Assembly (NCBI GenBank): GCA_944381495.1
Contig: CALWLJ010000017.1
Span: 1-64,000, forward strand
Reading direction: 5' to 3'
Origin: an uncultured Mediterraneibacter sp.
GTDB lineage: Bacteria > Bacillota > Clostridia > Lachnospirales > Lachnospiraceae
DNA length: 64,000 nucleotides
Part shown: piece by piece, positions 54,767 through 63,954 of the stretch
Layout: every line of letters starts with the position of its first letter
Position numbering within the stretch: the first letter of the stretch is position 1
Made by a program: the position numbers and the translations under genes
The notes under the pieces: model-generated
Seen by the model: the letters and a program-made list of their open reading frames with translations, nothing else
Told to the model about the DNA's origin: nothing
Databases searched by the model: none

Positions 54767-55753
54767 ATGGTAATGAAGAAAGAAATCAGTGTCAGAGACA
54801 TCCAGGGAATCCGGATCGGGCAGACGGAAAACAGTGAGGCGGGAACCGGATGTACTGTCTTTCTCTCGGAAACCGGGATGGCAGCAGGTCTGGATGTGAG
54901 GGGCGGCGGCCCTGCTTCAAGAGAGTCAGAGCTTATGAATCCACTTGCGGCGGCACAGGAGATCTATGCCATTGTGCTGGCGGGAGGGAGCGCATTCGGG
55001 CTGAATGCGGCGGATGGAGTCATGCAGTATCTGGAAGAACATGGAATCGGTTTTGACGTCGGGCTCCCGGTGAAAGTGCCTCTGGTATGTCAGGCAGATC
55101 TGTTTGATCTGACAGTGGGAGACATGTATATCCGGCCGGATAAGGAGATGGGTTACAGGGCATGCAGGAATGCAGAGGACGGCGGAAACTATCGGGATGG
55201 AAATTATGGCGCCGGATGCGGTGCGACCGTCGGAAAATTTGCAGGGATGGATTACTGTATGAAATCTGGCATCGGAAGCTACGCCATACAGATCGGTGAG
55301 CTTCAGGTAGGAGCTGTCGTGGCAGTCAATGCGCTTGGAGACATTTTCGACTGGAAGAATGGAGAGAAGATTGCCGGACTGCTGGCAGAAGATAAAAAAT
55401 CTTTCCGCAGTACGGAAGAACTGATGTATGAACGGACAGAGGTGATTGAAAATAAATTTACAGGAAATACAACCATTGGTGTTGTCATTACAAATGGTAA
55501 GTTTAACAAGACATCTCTGTGCAAAATAGCCGGAATGGCCCATGACGGTTATGCTCGTTCCATACGTCCGGTCCACACGACGGCAGATGGAGACAGTATC
55601 TATGCAGTATCTGTGGGGGATGTGGAGGCGGACCAGGATCTGACAGGTACGCTTGCAGCGGAAGTGATGAGTGAGGCGATCATCCGGGCCGTGATGAACG
55701 CGGAGAGTGCTTATGGATATCCTGCTGCCAGAGACAGGGAACGGAACAGTTAA
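54767..55753 (+). CDS. P1-family (DmpA/NylC-like) N-terminal nucleophile hydrolase
   Basis: 328 residues. Family features are VRDIQGIRIGQTENSEAGTGCTV, DVRGGGPASRE, VLAGGSAFGLNAADGVM, GNYGAGCGATVGK and the self-cleavage site N234/T235 in GNTTIGVVITNG, where Thr would become the N-terminal nucleophile. Such enzymes are aminopeptidases, beta-peptidases or amide hydrolases. It is cytoplasmic, with no signal peptide. ATG 54767 has AAAGGAGGAG; the upstream ATG at 54737 lacks a site. It is transcribed from the consensus promoter at 54673. Confidence 0.9.
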   Translation: MVMKKEISVRDIQGIRIGQTENSEAGTGCTVFLSETGMAAGLDVRGGGPASRESELMNPLAAAQEIYAIVLAGGSAFGLNAADGVMQYLEEHGIGFDVGLPVKVPLVCQADLFDLTVGDMYIRPDKEMGYRACRNAEDGGNYRDGNYGAGCGATVGKFAGMDYCMKSGIGSYAIQIGELQVGAVVAVNALGDIFDWKNGEKIAGLLAEDKKSFRSTEELMYERTEVIENKFTGNTTIGVVITNGKFNKTSLCKIAGMAHDGYARSIRPVHTTADGDSIYAVSVGDVEADQDLTGTLAAEVMSEAIIRAVMNAESAYGYPAARDRERNS

Positions 55754-55762
55754 AAATCTGCA

Positions 55763-56983
55763 ATGGAGTGTGAATTACATAGAATGATGAAACAAAATAA
55801 ACTGGAAGCTCTGAAAACATATTTCGGATATGATGCGTTCCGTCCTGCCCAGGAGCAGATCATCGATCAGATCCTCTCCGGCAGGGATGTACTGGCAGTC
55901 ATGCCCACTGGTGCGGGAAAATCTCTGTGTTATCAGCTGCCGGCACTTCTGATGCCGGGGATCACAGTTGTAGTGTCTCCGCTGATCTCACTGATGATGG
56001 ATCAGGTCAAGGCGCTCAACGAAGCCGGTGTTCATGCTGCATATATCAACAGCTCTCTGACGGAAAATCAGATTGGAAAAGCGCTGGAACTTGCCGCGGC
56101 AGGGCGGTATAAGATCATCTACGTGGCGCCGGAACGGTTGGAAACTCCAAGATTTCTGGATTTCGCCTGTCATACAGAGCTGTCCATGATCACAGTGGAC
56201 GAGGCTCACTGTATTTCGCAATGGGGACAGGATTTCCGCCCCAGTTACACCCGGATCCTGTCTTTCATCCGGCAGCTGCCTGTACGGCCGGTAGTTTCTG
56301 CCTTCACAGCTACGGCGACCGAACGGGTAAGAGAGGATATACTTTTATCTCTGGAGCTTGAAGATCCTTACGAGACTGTGACCGGATTTGACAGGGAGAA
56401 TCTCTATTTCGAGGTGCGCCGGGGGAGAAACAAGAAGGAACAGATCCGAAAATATCTGGAAGAGCACCGGGAGGACAGCGGTATCATCTATTGCGCTACT
56501 CGCAAAGGTGTGGACGAGCTTTATCTGGGTCTGGAAAATGCAGGATTTGCCGTTGGGCGCTACCATGCGGGGATGAGCGCTGAGGCGAGGAAGCGGAGTC
56601 AGGAGGACTTCATTTATGACCGGATCCGGGTAATGATCGCGACCAATGCTTTCGGCATGGGAATCGACAAGTCTAATGTCCGGTATGTGATCCATTACAA
56701 TATGCCTCAGAGTATGGAAAACTATTACCAGGAGGCCGGCAGGGCCGGAAGAGACGGTGAGCCGGCAGAATGTATCCTCTATTACTCGCCACAGGACACA
56801 GTGATCAACCGTATGCTTCTTGAGAGTAAGGAAAGCTACCGGGATTATGAGGCTGAGGAACTGAGAGTGATCCAGGCGCAGGATATGGAACGGCTGCGGA
56901 AGATGGAAGCATACTGTACAACTGTGAAATGCCTTAGAGGTTATATTCTGGAATACTTCGGAGAACGGGCGCCGGAGAAGTGA
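55763..56983 (+). CDS. recQ: RecQ helicase, N-terminal part ending at an in-frame TGA
   Basis: Helicase core with motif 0 FRPAQEQIIDQIL, Walker A MPTGAGKSLCYQLP, DEAH box TVDEAHCISQWGQDFRPSY, motif III SAFTATAT, motif V NAFGMGIDKSNVRYVIHY and motif VI YQEAGRAGRDG. The zinc domain begins with C390 (KCLRGYILEYFGE), but codon 407 is TGA instead of cysteine. C390-x16-407-x2-C410-x2-C413 is exactly the E. coli spacing C380/C397/C400/C403, so only the second ligand is lost. The frame then continues uninterrupted to 57691. It starts 10 bases after the peptidase gene, without a clear ribosome-binding site; ATG 55784 or 55787 is an alternative start. Confidence 0.9.
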   Translation: MECELHRMMKQNKLEALKTYFGYDAFRPAQEQIIDQILSGRDVLAVMPTGAGKSLCYQLPALLMPGITVVVSPLISLMMDQVKALNEAGVHAAYINSSLTENQIGKALELAAAGRYKIIYVAPERLETPRFLDFACHTELSMITVDEAHCISQWGQDFRPSYTRILSFIRQLPVRPVVSAFTATATERVREDILLSLELEDPYETVTGFDRENLYFEVRRGRNKKEQIRKYLEEHREDSGIIYCATRKGVDELYLGLENAGFAVGRYHAGMSAEARKRSQEDFIYDRIRVMIATNAFGMGIDKSNVRYVIHYNMPQSMENYYQEAGRAGRDGEPAECILYYSPQDTVINRMLLESKESYRDYEAEELRVIQAQDMERLRKMEAYCTTVKCLRGYILEYFGERAPEK

Positions 56984-57691
56984 GGTAACTGTTCCAACTG
57001 TCTGACAGAATTTGAAACAATAGATGTGTCGGAAGCAGCAGCGGATGTAATCCGATGCGTGAAGGCTTCCGGACAGCGGTTTGGCGTGAATATGATCGCC
57101 GGAACTCTGTTGGGCGAGAATACGGCCAAAATACGGAATTACCGAATGGAGGAAAATCCTGTTTATGGCAAACAGAAAGGGATGGGACGGGAACGGATCA
57201 AGGATCTGATCCGGATCATGACAGAGCAGGGATACCTCCGTCAGACCCCGGATAAATATTCCCTGATCAGGCTGACAGCACAGTCAGAGCAGCTGCTTGA
57301 CCCGGATAGAGAAGAGCCTTTCCTGATGTTCTGCAAAAAGGATGAAGAAAAAGAAAGCATATCCGGCGGTTCTGGCAGTCACGCCGGCAAGGGATCCGGA
57401 AGAAAAGGATCTAAGAGCATATCCGGATCGGCGGGCATACGTGAGCTGACAGAGAAAGAGCAGGAGATGTTTGAAGAATTACGGAAGCTTAGGACTGAAC
57501 TTGCTAAGGAAAGATCTGTTCCGCCCTATATTGTGGCGTCAGATAAGACGCTGAAAGATATGTGTGTCCGTATGCCTCAGACGGATGAAGAAATGCTGGA
57601 GGTCAACGGTATGGGCGCAAAGAAACTTGCGCAGTACGGCGGACGTTTTCTGGAACGGATAAGGGAATTTACATATGAAAAGCAGATATGA
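56984..57691 (+). pseudogene. recQ: Remainder of recQ after the TGA: zinc ligands 3 and 4, RQC and HRDC domains
   Basis: Same frame as the N-terminal part, with no shift. It reads GNCSNCLTEFETIDVSEAA, then the winged-helix RQC region (ASGQRFGVNMIAGTLLG, GMGRERIKDLIRIM), a Gly/Ser/Lys linker, and an HRDC domain (ELRKLRTELAKERSVPPYIV, MLEVNGMGAKKLAQYG). All domains look intact and unscarred. A GTG at 57026 could start separate synthesis of this part, but has no convincing ribosome-binding site. Either the gene is a recent single-base pseudogene, the base is a sequencing error, or TGA is read through or recoded. Confidence 0.8.
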
Positions 57692-57722
57692 AAAAGATAT
57701 GAAAAATAGAAAGGACGGAACC

Positions 57723-58466
57723 ATGCGGATACGGGTACTGAATCGGGATATGATCAAATATCTGGCTATGTTCACAATGCTTCTGAACCATATTGCCAAT
57801 ATCTTTCTGGAGCCGGGAACAGTCCTTTTTGCCGCACTGGTTGATATCGGCTATTTTACCGCACCGGTCATGTGCTGGTTTCTTGTGGAAGGATATCATT
57901 ATACTCATTCGAAGATAATGTATGCCATCAGGCTGGCAGTGTTTGCTCTGCTGTCTGAAGTCCCGTTCTGCCTTGCTTTTTCAGAAGCATATACGGGAGA
58001 GCGGATAATCTCTTTCTGCGGCTTTAACATGATCTTTACACTGTTTTTGTGCTTTTGTATACTTCTTATCCGGGAGAAGGTTCCGGATTTCTCTGTAAAA
58101 GTTCTTCTCTATATCTGTCTGTTCTTTATATCAGCTTTTTCCGACTGGGCTCTGCTGGCGCCTGCATTTACGCTATTGTTCGCGTGGGGCAGGGGCGATA
58201 TGGGCAGAACGAAGAAAGCCTTCGCTGCCGCAGCAGGTCTTTTTGTATTATCTGATTTTGCATTTGGAGACAGTCTGTATTCTACCGTCTATAATCTTGC
58301 CTGCGCTGTTGCTTCGGCCCTGGGAGTTGCTGCTGCAGGCTTTGTGATCATATATATGTATAATGGTCAAAGGATCAGAAAAGGAGAAAAGTTTTCTAAG
58401 TGGTTTTTCTATCTGTTTTATCCGATACATCTGCTGATCCTTGGAATAATAAGGCTTATTTTGTGA
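57723..58466 (+). CDS. TraX-family integral membrane protein
   Basis: About 247 residues, seven or eight transmembrane helices. MRIRVLNRDMIKYLAMFTML, NHIANIF, VMCWFLVEGYHYTHS and a late FYLFYPIHLLILG are TraX-family signatures. TraX of the F plasmid acetylates pilin; chromosomal homologues in Firmicutes are uncharacterised and resemble acyltransferase-3 proteins. ATG 57723 has AAAGGA eight bases upstream. An ATG at 57675 in the same frame would overlap recQ by 17 bases and has a weaker site. Confidence 0.88.
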   Translation: MRIRVLNRDMIKYLAMFTMLLNHIANIFLEPGTVLFAALVDIGYFTAPVMCWFLVEGYHYTHSKIMYAIRLAVFALLSEVPFCLAFSEAYTGERIISFCGFNMIFTLFLCFCILLIREKVPDFSVKVLLYICLFFISAFSDWALLAPAFTLLFAWGRGDMGRTKKAFAAAAGLFVLSDFAFGDSLYSTVYNLACAVASALGVAAAGFVIIYMYNGQRIRKGEKFSKWFFYLFYPIHLLILGIIRLIL

Positions 58467-58468
58467 TT

Positions 58469-58483
58469 GTATACATGAATACA
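58469..58483 (+). repeat. Operator-like direct repeat, copy 1, ahead of sbcD
   Basis: GTATACATGAATACA; 14 of 15 bases match the second copy at 58542. Each copy is an imperfect palindrome (TGTAT...ATACA). No known regulator consensus fits. Confidence 0.5.
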
Positions 58484-58541
58484 TTTTAAAACGACACATA
58501 TAATAGAACGTGATAAAATAATATATATGTAAGAAAAGATG

Positions 58542-58556
58542 GTATACAAGAATACA
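58542..58556 (+). repeat. Operator-like direct repeat, copy 2, ahead of sbcD
   Basis: GTATACAAGAATACA, 73 bases after copy 1, about seven helical turns, which places both copies on the same face of the DNA. It lies 128 bases before the sbcD ATG. A TATAAT lies between the copies at 58499. Confidence 0.5.
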
Positions 58557-58683
58557 ATTATAGAAACCTTTACATATTAACAAATACGGGCTTATTTTTC
58601 AGTGCTGCTTATGTCTATTTGTGTTACACTGGAAATATATTTGGCAAACTGAGATTGTATTTAGCGAAAGGAGAAAAACCAGA

Positions 58684-59838
58684 ATGAGATTTTTTCATCT
58701 CTCAGACCTTCATATTGGCCTGAAGCTAATCAACCGTGATCTGAAGGAGGATCAGGTATATATTCTGGATCAGATTGTTGATATTGCTGTCAGAGAGCGC
58801 CCGGATGCTGTTCTTGTGGCAGGTGATATATATGATAAAGCAATCCCGTCAGCGGAGGCAGTAGAGGTATTTGACCATTTTATCGGCAGACTTTCTTCGG
58901 AACTGCCGGATGCATCGGTCATGCTGATCAGCGGAAATCATGACAGTGGTCCGCGTGTTAACTGTTTTCGTAGTGTCCTTTCCCGGCAGAATGTTCATAT
59001 GATCGGACTGCCGCCGTTAACGAAAAAAGACGGTATGGAAAAGATCGTTCTTTCCGACAAGTACGGAGATGTGAATTTTTATCTCCTTCCTTTTGTAAAG
59101 CCGTCCATGGTAAAGCAAATCGTGGGTACGGATGAAAATGGCAATAATCTGTCATATAATGAAACAATCCGTCGGCTTGTCGCAAGAGAAGATATCGACC
59201 CCTCTGAAAGGAATGTGATCGTCAGCCACCAATTCTATCTTCCTGCCGGGAAAAGGGCGGATGAAGTGGAACGAATGGATTCGGAGATCCGTACGGTGGG
59301 GAATATCGATGAGGTTTCTGCGGATATCCTCGAGCCCTTCGACTATGCAGCTCTGGGACATATCCACAAGCCCATGCAGCTCGGAAATGAATTCTGCCGC
59401 TACTGCGGTACTCCGCTTGCCTGTTCTGTCAGTGAAGCGGGACAGCAGAAGGGAATCGTTATGGCAGAATTGGGACCAAAAGGGGACCGGAAGACAACCG
59501 TTCTCCCTCTGGAACCTCTTCGCCAGGTACGTGTGATCAGGGGAGTGCTGGAAGAGGTACTGGAGCAGGGATGTGATGACTATGTGACTGTGGTCCTGAC
59601 GGACAGAGTGGATCTTGACGTCCTTGATATGCAGGACCGGATCCGCAATGCTTTTCCCCATCTGCTGGAAATCCGGCGGGAGACTTACCGGAAGGCGGAT
59701 TATGAGAACGAGTATACACCGGAGGAAGAACTGGATCCTTTTGAACTATGCTGCTCTTTCCTGAATGAGGTGAGTGCAGAGGAAAAAGAGATTCTGAAGG
59801 ATGTGATCAATACAGTGCAGGAGGTGGCGGACAGATGA
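58684..59838 (+). CDS. sbcD: SbcD nuclease subunit (Mre11 family)
   Basis: 384 residues. The metallophosphoesterase motifs are complete: DLHIG, GDIYD, GNHDS, VSHQ and GHIHKP. It is the nuclease of the SbcCD complex, which cuts hairpins and protein-blocked DNA ends at forks. ATG 58684 opens the protein with MRFFHLSDLHIG and has AAAGGAGAA upstream; the longer frame from 58621 has no family sequence. It overlaps sbcC by 4 bases. Confidence 0.95.
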   Translation: MRFFHLSDLHIGLKLINRDLKEDQVYILDQIVDIAVRERPDAVLVAGDIYDKAIPSAEAVEVFDHFIGRLSSELPDASVMLISGNHDSGPRVNCFRSVLSRQNVHMIGLPPLTKKDGMEKIVLSDKYGDVNFYLLPFVKPSMVKQIVGTDENGNNLSYNETIRRLVAREDIDPSERNVIVSHQFYLPAGKRADEVERMDSEIRTVGNIDEVSADILEPFDYAALGHIHKPMQLGNEFCRYCGTPLACSVSEAGQQKGIVMAELGPKGDRKTTVLPLEPLRQVRVIRGVLEEVLEQGCDDYVTVVLTDRVDLDVLDMQDRIRNAFPHLLEIRRETYRKADYENEYTPEEELDPFELCCSFLNEVSAEEKEILKDVINTVQEVADR

Positions 59839-62800
59839 GACCGGTCAGACTGACGATGCAGGCGTTTGGTTCATACGGAAAACAGACTGTGATCGACTTT
59901 GAACAGCCGGATCAGAGTCTGTTCCTGATCACTGGAGATACAGGCGCGGGAAAAACTACAATTTTTGATGCCATCGTATTTGCACTTTACGGGGAGACGG
60001 GTTCCGGATCGAATAAAAAGGACGGGACAGAGCTTCAGAGCCAGTATGTGGGATATGATCTGCAACCCTTCGTAGAACTGGTCTTTTCGGAAGGAAACGG
60101 AGAGGACAGAGAAGAATACACGGTCCGGAGAGTCCCAAGACATCTCCGTCCGCTGAAACGGGGAAAAGGCCTGAAAGAAGAAAGCGGATCCGTCTCTCTG
60201 ACCATGCCGGACGGCAATGAATATCCTCAGAAGGAAACGGATGGAAAGCTGGAAGAGATTGTCGGGTTGTCAAAGAATCAGTTTATGCAGGTGGCAATGA
60301 TCGCCCAGGGAGAATTCATGGAATTGCTCCGGGCAAAATCAGACGACAAGAAAGTGATCTTCAGGAAGCTGTTCCATACAGAATTGTATCAGAAGATCGT
60401 GGACGAGCTGGGCAGACGGAGAAAGGAAAAGCTGCAGGATATGGGACAGATCCGTACAGTATGCCAGACAGAGGTCTCCCATATTGTGATCCCGGAAATG
60501 TATGAGAGAGCGGATGAGATGGAACGGCTGAAACGGCAGATCGTGAATTCTGAAAAGCTGTCAGCTGTTCACATGGAACAGATGATGGAAATGCTGAAAC
60601 AGCTGTGTGAAGAACTGGAAGAACAAAAGGAGAAGCTTTCGGCAGAATATAAGGATGCGGACAAGAATTATCTGAAGAAAAGGGATGATTATAACACTGC
60701 TGTCCAGGTAATCCGCAGGTTTGAAGAACTGGAGCAGGCAGAGCAGACACTGACCGAATGTGAAGCCGCTGAATCGGAAATCAGAGAAAAGCGCCGGATG
60801 ATCTCGGAAATCGGATCCGCGTACGAGATCCAGCCATACTATGACAGATTTATGGATTCCGAGAAAATGCTTATGGAATTGAAAAGAAATCTGTCTCTTC
60901 AGCAGGATGTTCTCCCCGGCCTGGATAAATCTTACCGGAATGCTGTAAAACAGGCGGATCTGGCAGCACAGCGCCTCAATGAAGAAAACCAGAAGTATAC
61001 AAAGTTGTCTGAACGAGTGAAACAGGCTCTTGAACTTTTCGAAAAAATCAGAACTATAGAAGCAGAAGTGGAGCGCGCTGCAGATAAATGTGCCGAGACC
61101 GCCAGAGTGCAGAAGTCAGCTGAGAAGAGGGCTGCGGAACTGGAAGAAAAGGAAAGGCAATGGCGGAAAAGATCCGAAGATCTGAAAGACGCCGGTACCA
61201 GCTATGTACGCTGGCAGACCGAAATGGAAAAAGCAAAGCAGGCTGCTGCAGATCTCGTATCAGCGGAACAGATGGAACGGGATTTGGAACAAAAGCAGAA
61301 AAATGCAGAAACATCTGCAAATGTATATGTCAGAGCCAGTGAAATCTATGAGACCAGGAACAGGGAATATGAGTCTCAGAGAAAAATATTTCTGAATGCT
61401 CAGGCAGGTTTTATCGCAAGAGAACAGCTGCGGTCTGGAGAACCCTGTCCTGTATGCGGTTCCCTGGAGCATCCACATCCCTGTGAGATCAGTGAGGAGC
61501 ATCGGGAACTGAGCCGGGACGCTCTGGAGCAGATGGCAGAGGAGGTGGACAGACTCCGGTCAAAGCAGGAGAAAGCTGCCGCTGATTCCAGGACTACGGC
61601 TGCGCTTCTGACGGAGCGGAGATCAGCACTGAGCGGAGAGGTGGAAAAGCTGGGCAAGAGGCTGGAAGATGTGTTTGGAGAAACGGCCATGAGCATCGGG
61701 AAAGCCAGTGAGTCTCTGGCGACTGGAGAGCTTCTTGCAAAGTGGAGAACTGCTCTGGAACAGCAGATCAGGAATCTGGAAGAGGATGGAAAGAAGCGGA
61801 AAGCGGAAGCAGAGATGCTGTCCCGTCTTCAGAAAGCGCTGGAGAATACAGGGCCTGAGAAAGAGGCTGCGCAAAAAGCTGTGGAACAGGCTTCTGAATA
61901 TGCGCAGGAGGCAAAGACAGTCCTTGCCGGAAAGCAGTCCGTTCTGGAAAATCTCCTGAAGTCCAGGGATTATCAGACGGAGCAGGAGGCGAAGACTGCC
62001 CTCAGGAAGGCAGAAGAGATGAAGGGGAAGGCAGAATCGGAATCCCGGCTTGCACAGGATGTGGAGCGGAAAGCCAGATCGGCAAAAGAAAACGCGGAAA
62101 CTCTGATCCGCAGGTATGAAAATGAGATTCCCGGCAATGAAGAAGAATCCAGAAAGAGAAAGTCAGCATATGAAAAGATACTGGAGGAGAAGAAACTGAC
62201 AGAAGATCAGTGGAAGAGTCTGACCGGACAATTCACCCGCCGGCAGGCAGCGCTTCTGCAGGAAGAGGTAGACGCCCATAACCGAAGGAAAGCTTCTGCA
62301 TTGAGCCTGCGGGAATCTTCCGCTGCGGCTGTGAAGGGAATAGAACGCCCTGTACCGGAACAATTGAAGGAGGAGCAGGGGGTGGCCTGGGAATGGCTGG
62401 AGAAATGCCGTGCAGCACTGGATCGTATTAAAGAACTGTCACATACAGATAGTAGAGTGTACAAGTCTCTGAAGCCTGCCCTGGAGGAACGGGGAAGAGT
62501 TGTCTCAGAGTATGCCCATCTTGACGATCTCTATAATCTTCTGGGAGGAAAGGTTACAGGCGCACGCATGGATATTGAGACTTATGTGCAGCGTTATTAT
62601 CTGGAACGTATCCTTCATGCTGCAAACAGGCGCTTCCGGGAAATGTCGGCAGGTCAGTTCGAACTGCGGATGAAAGGAATGGACATGGCAGGCGTGGGGA
62701 AGAACCGGGGACTGGACCTGATGGTTTATTCCGCTGTGACAGGGAAAGAAAGAGAAGTCCGCACTCTTTCCGGCGGCGAATCATTTATGGCTGCATTATC

Positions 62801-63059
62801 TCTTGCGCTTGGAATGGCGGATCAGATCCGGGAGAGTGCGGCATGTGTAAATCTGGACATTATGTTTATTGACGAGGGATTTGGATCCCTGGATGACAAC
62901 TCCAGGGACAAGGCGGTCCGGGTGCTCCAGGACATGGCGGGGGGCTCCAGGCTGATCGGGATCATTTCCCATGTAACGGAACTGAAACAGGAGATTGAAG
63001 ATCAGCTGATCGTCAGCAAAGACGAAGAAGGAAGCCATGTCCGCTGGCAGATCAGTTGA
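59835..63059 (+). CDS. sbcC: SbcC ATPase subunit (Rad50 family)
   Basis: 1074 residues. N-terminal Walker A GDTGAGKTTIFDAI and Q-loop region MIAQGEFMELLRAKSDDK. A long heptad-rich coiled coil (about 190-890) is interrupted by the zinc hook CPVC (C538/C541). At the C-terminus are the signature TLSGGESFMAALSLALG, Walker B LDIMFIDEGFGSLDD and IGIISHV. Together with SbcD it forms the Mre11/Rad50-like complex. It has an ATGA overlap with sbcD. It is followed 33 bases later by a PHP phosphoesterase gene. Confidence 0.95.
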   Translation: MRPVRLTMQAFGSYGKQTVIDFEQPDQSLFLITGDTGAGKTTIFDAIVFALYGETGSGSNKKDGTELQSQYVGYDLQPFVELVFSEGNGEDREEYTVRRVPRHLRPLKRGKGLKEESGSVSLTMPDGNEYPQKETDGKLEEIVGLSKNQFMQVAMIAQGEFMELLRAKSDDKKVIFRKLFHTELYQKIVDELGRRRKEKLQDMGQIRTVCQTEVSHIVIPEMYERADEMERLKRQIVNSEKLSAVHMEQMMEMLKQLCEELEEQKEKLSAEYKDADKNYLKKRDDYNTAVQVIRRFEELEQAEQTLTECEAAESEIREKRRMISEIGSAYEIQPYYDRFMDSEKMLMELKRNLSLQQDVLPGLDKSYRNAVKQADLAAQRLNEENQKYTKLSERVKQALELFEKIRTIEAEVERAADKCAETARVQKSAEKRAAELEEKERQWRKRSEDLKDAGTSYVRWQTEMEKAKQAAADLVSAEQMERDLEQKQKNAETSANVYVRASEIYETRNREYESQRKIFLNAQAGFIAREQLRSGEPCPVCGSLEHPHPCEISEEHRELSRDALEQMAEEVDRLRSKQEKAAADSRTTAALLTERRSALSGEVEKLGKRLEDVFGETAMSIGKASESLATGELLAKWRTALEQQIRNLEEDGKKRKAEAEMLSRLQKALENTGPEKEAAQKAVEQASEYAQEAKTVLAGKQSVLENLLKSRDYQTEQEAKTALRKAEEMKGKAESESRLAQDVERKARSAKENAETLIRRYENEIPGNEEESRKRKSAYEKILEEKKLTEDQWKSLTGQFTRRQAALLQEEVDAHNRRKASALSLRESSAAAVKGIERPVPEQLKEEQGVAWEWLEKCRAALDRIKELSHTDSRVYKSLKPALEERGRVVSEYAHLDDLYNLLGGKVTGARMDIETYVQRYYLERILHAANRRFREMSAGQFELRMKGMDMAGVGKNRGLDLMVYSAVTGKEREVRTLSGGESFMAALSLALGMADQIRESAACVNLDIMFIDEGFGSLDDNSRDKAVRVLQDMAGGSRLIGIISHVTELKQEIEDQLIVSKDEEGSHVRWQIS

Positions 63060-63092
63060 ATCTAACAGATGCTATATCGGAGGTTTTAAAGA

Positions 63093-63914
63093 ATGATCAG
63101 ACAAAATCTGCATACACACAGTATTTATTGTGACGGAAAGGATATCATCGAAGAAATGGTATGTGAGGCTGTCAGGAAAGGTTTTACGATTCTCGGTTTT
63201 TCCGGTCATGGTCCATGTGCGGTTGACGACTGTGCCATGAGTGAAAGCGGACTGGAGAAATATATCCGGGATGTTCATGCCGTACAGGAAAAATACAGAG
63301 ACAAGATCCATATTTTCCTTGGCATTGAGGAGGATATGATGCAGCGGATCCCGTCGAAAGATCCGTATGACTATGTGATAGGAAGCAAGCATTTCGTTAA
63401 ATTGAACGGACAGGTGAAGAGCATTGATTATTCTGAGGCTGTGAGCAGAGAGATCGTTGAGATGTATAATGGAGATTTTCTCAGGTTCGCACAGGACTAT
63501 TATGCAGATATCAGCAGAATGGCAGAATTTGACGAGGTGGATATTATCGGACATTTGGATCTGCTCACAAAATTTAATGAAGACGAGAGCTTTATTTCTT
63601 TCCATGATCCTGCGTATCTGTCCTTTGCAGAAGAATGTATTGACATCCTTACGGGGGCCGGGAAGATTCTGGAGGTCAATACAGGTGCTATTGCACGGGG
63701 GTATCGGCGTATGCCATATCCGGAAAAACAGCTCTTGTCCTATATACATGAGAAAGGCGGGAAGATCCTTTTGAGCAGTGACTGTCATGACCGTATGATG
63801 CTGGACTGTTTTTACCGGGAGTCGCTGGAACTGATCCGCAAGTGCGGATTCACATCCATGATGTATCTTACGGAGGGAGGGTTTCAGGAAGCGCCGCTTG
63901 ATGAGTTCAGATAA
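63093..63914 (+). CDS. PHP-domain phosphoesterase, histidinol-phosphatase-like
   Basis: 273 residues. The PHP metal motifs are NLHTHSIYCDGKD, GFSGHGP, GIEEDM, DIIGHLDLL, EVNTGA and SSDCHD. The length and order match HisK-type histidinol phosphatases and related PHP proteins. No histidine genes are nearby, so the true substrate is uncertain. GGAGG precedes the ATG. It is not similar in detail to the CpsB-type PHP protein at 5521. Confidence 0.85.
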   Translation: MIRQNLHTHSIYCDGKDIIEEMVCEAVRKGFTILGFSGHGPCAVDDCAMSESGLEKYIRDVHAVQEKYRDKIHIFLGIEEDMMQRIPSKDPYDYVIGSKHFVKLNGQVKSIDYSEAVSREIVEMYNGDFLRFAQDYYADISRMAEFDEVDIIGHLDLLTKFNEDESFISFHDPAYLSFAEECIDILTGAGKILEVNTGAIARGYRRMPYPEKQLLSYIHEKGGKILLSSDCHDRMMLDCFYRESLELIRKCGFTSMMYLTEGGFQEAPLDEFR

Positions 63915-63954
63915 AATTTTATTTGATTTAAGAGAGGGAAATCGGGGTACGTAA

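Noticed and set aside
56984-57030. Bacterial SECIS element after the recQ TGA
   Set aside because: A hairpin can be drawn, but the small CTG loop has no G in its first two bases and the stem has a bulge and a mismatch; not enough to claim selenocysteine.
55763-57691. Frameshift as the cause of the split recQ
   Set aside because: Both halves are in the same frame and the sequence is continuous across the stop; one TGA codon explains the split.
57723-58466. TraX-family gene as sign of a conjugative element
   Set aside because: No relaxase, type IV secretion, integrase or attachment site lies nearby; chromosomal TraX-like genes are common in Firmicutes.
58468-58556. LexA/SOS boxes before sbcDC
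   Set aside because: The elements match neither the Firmicute GAAC-N4-GTTC consensus nor the enterobacterial CTGT-N8-ACAG spacing.
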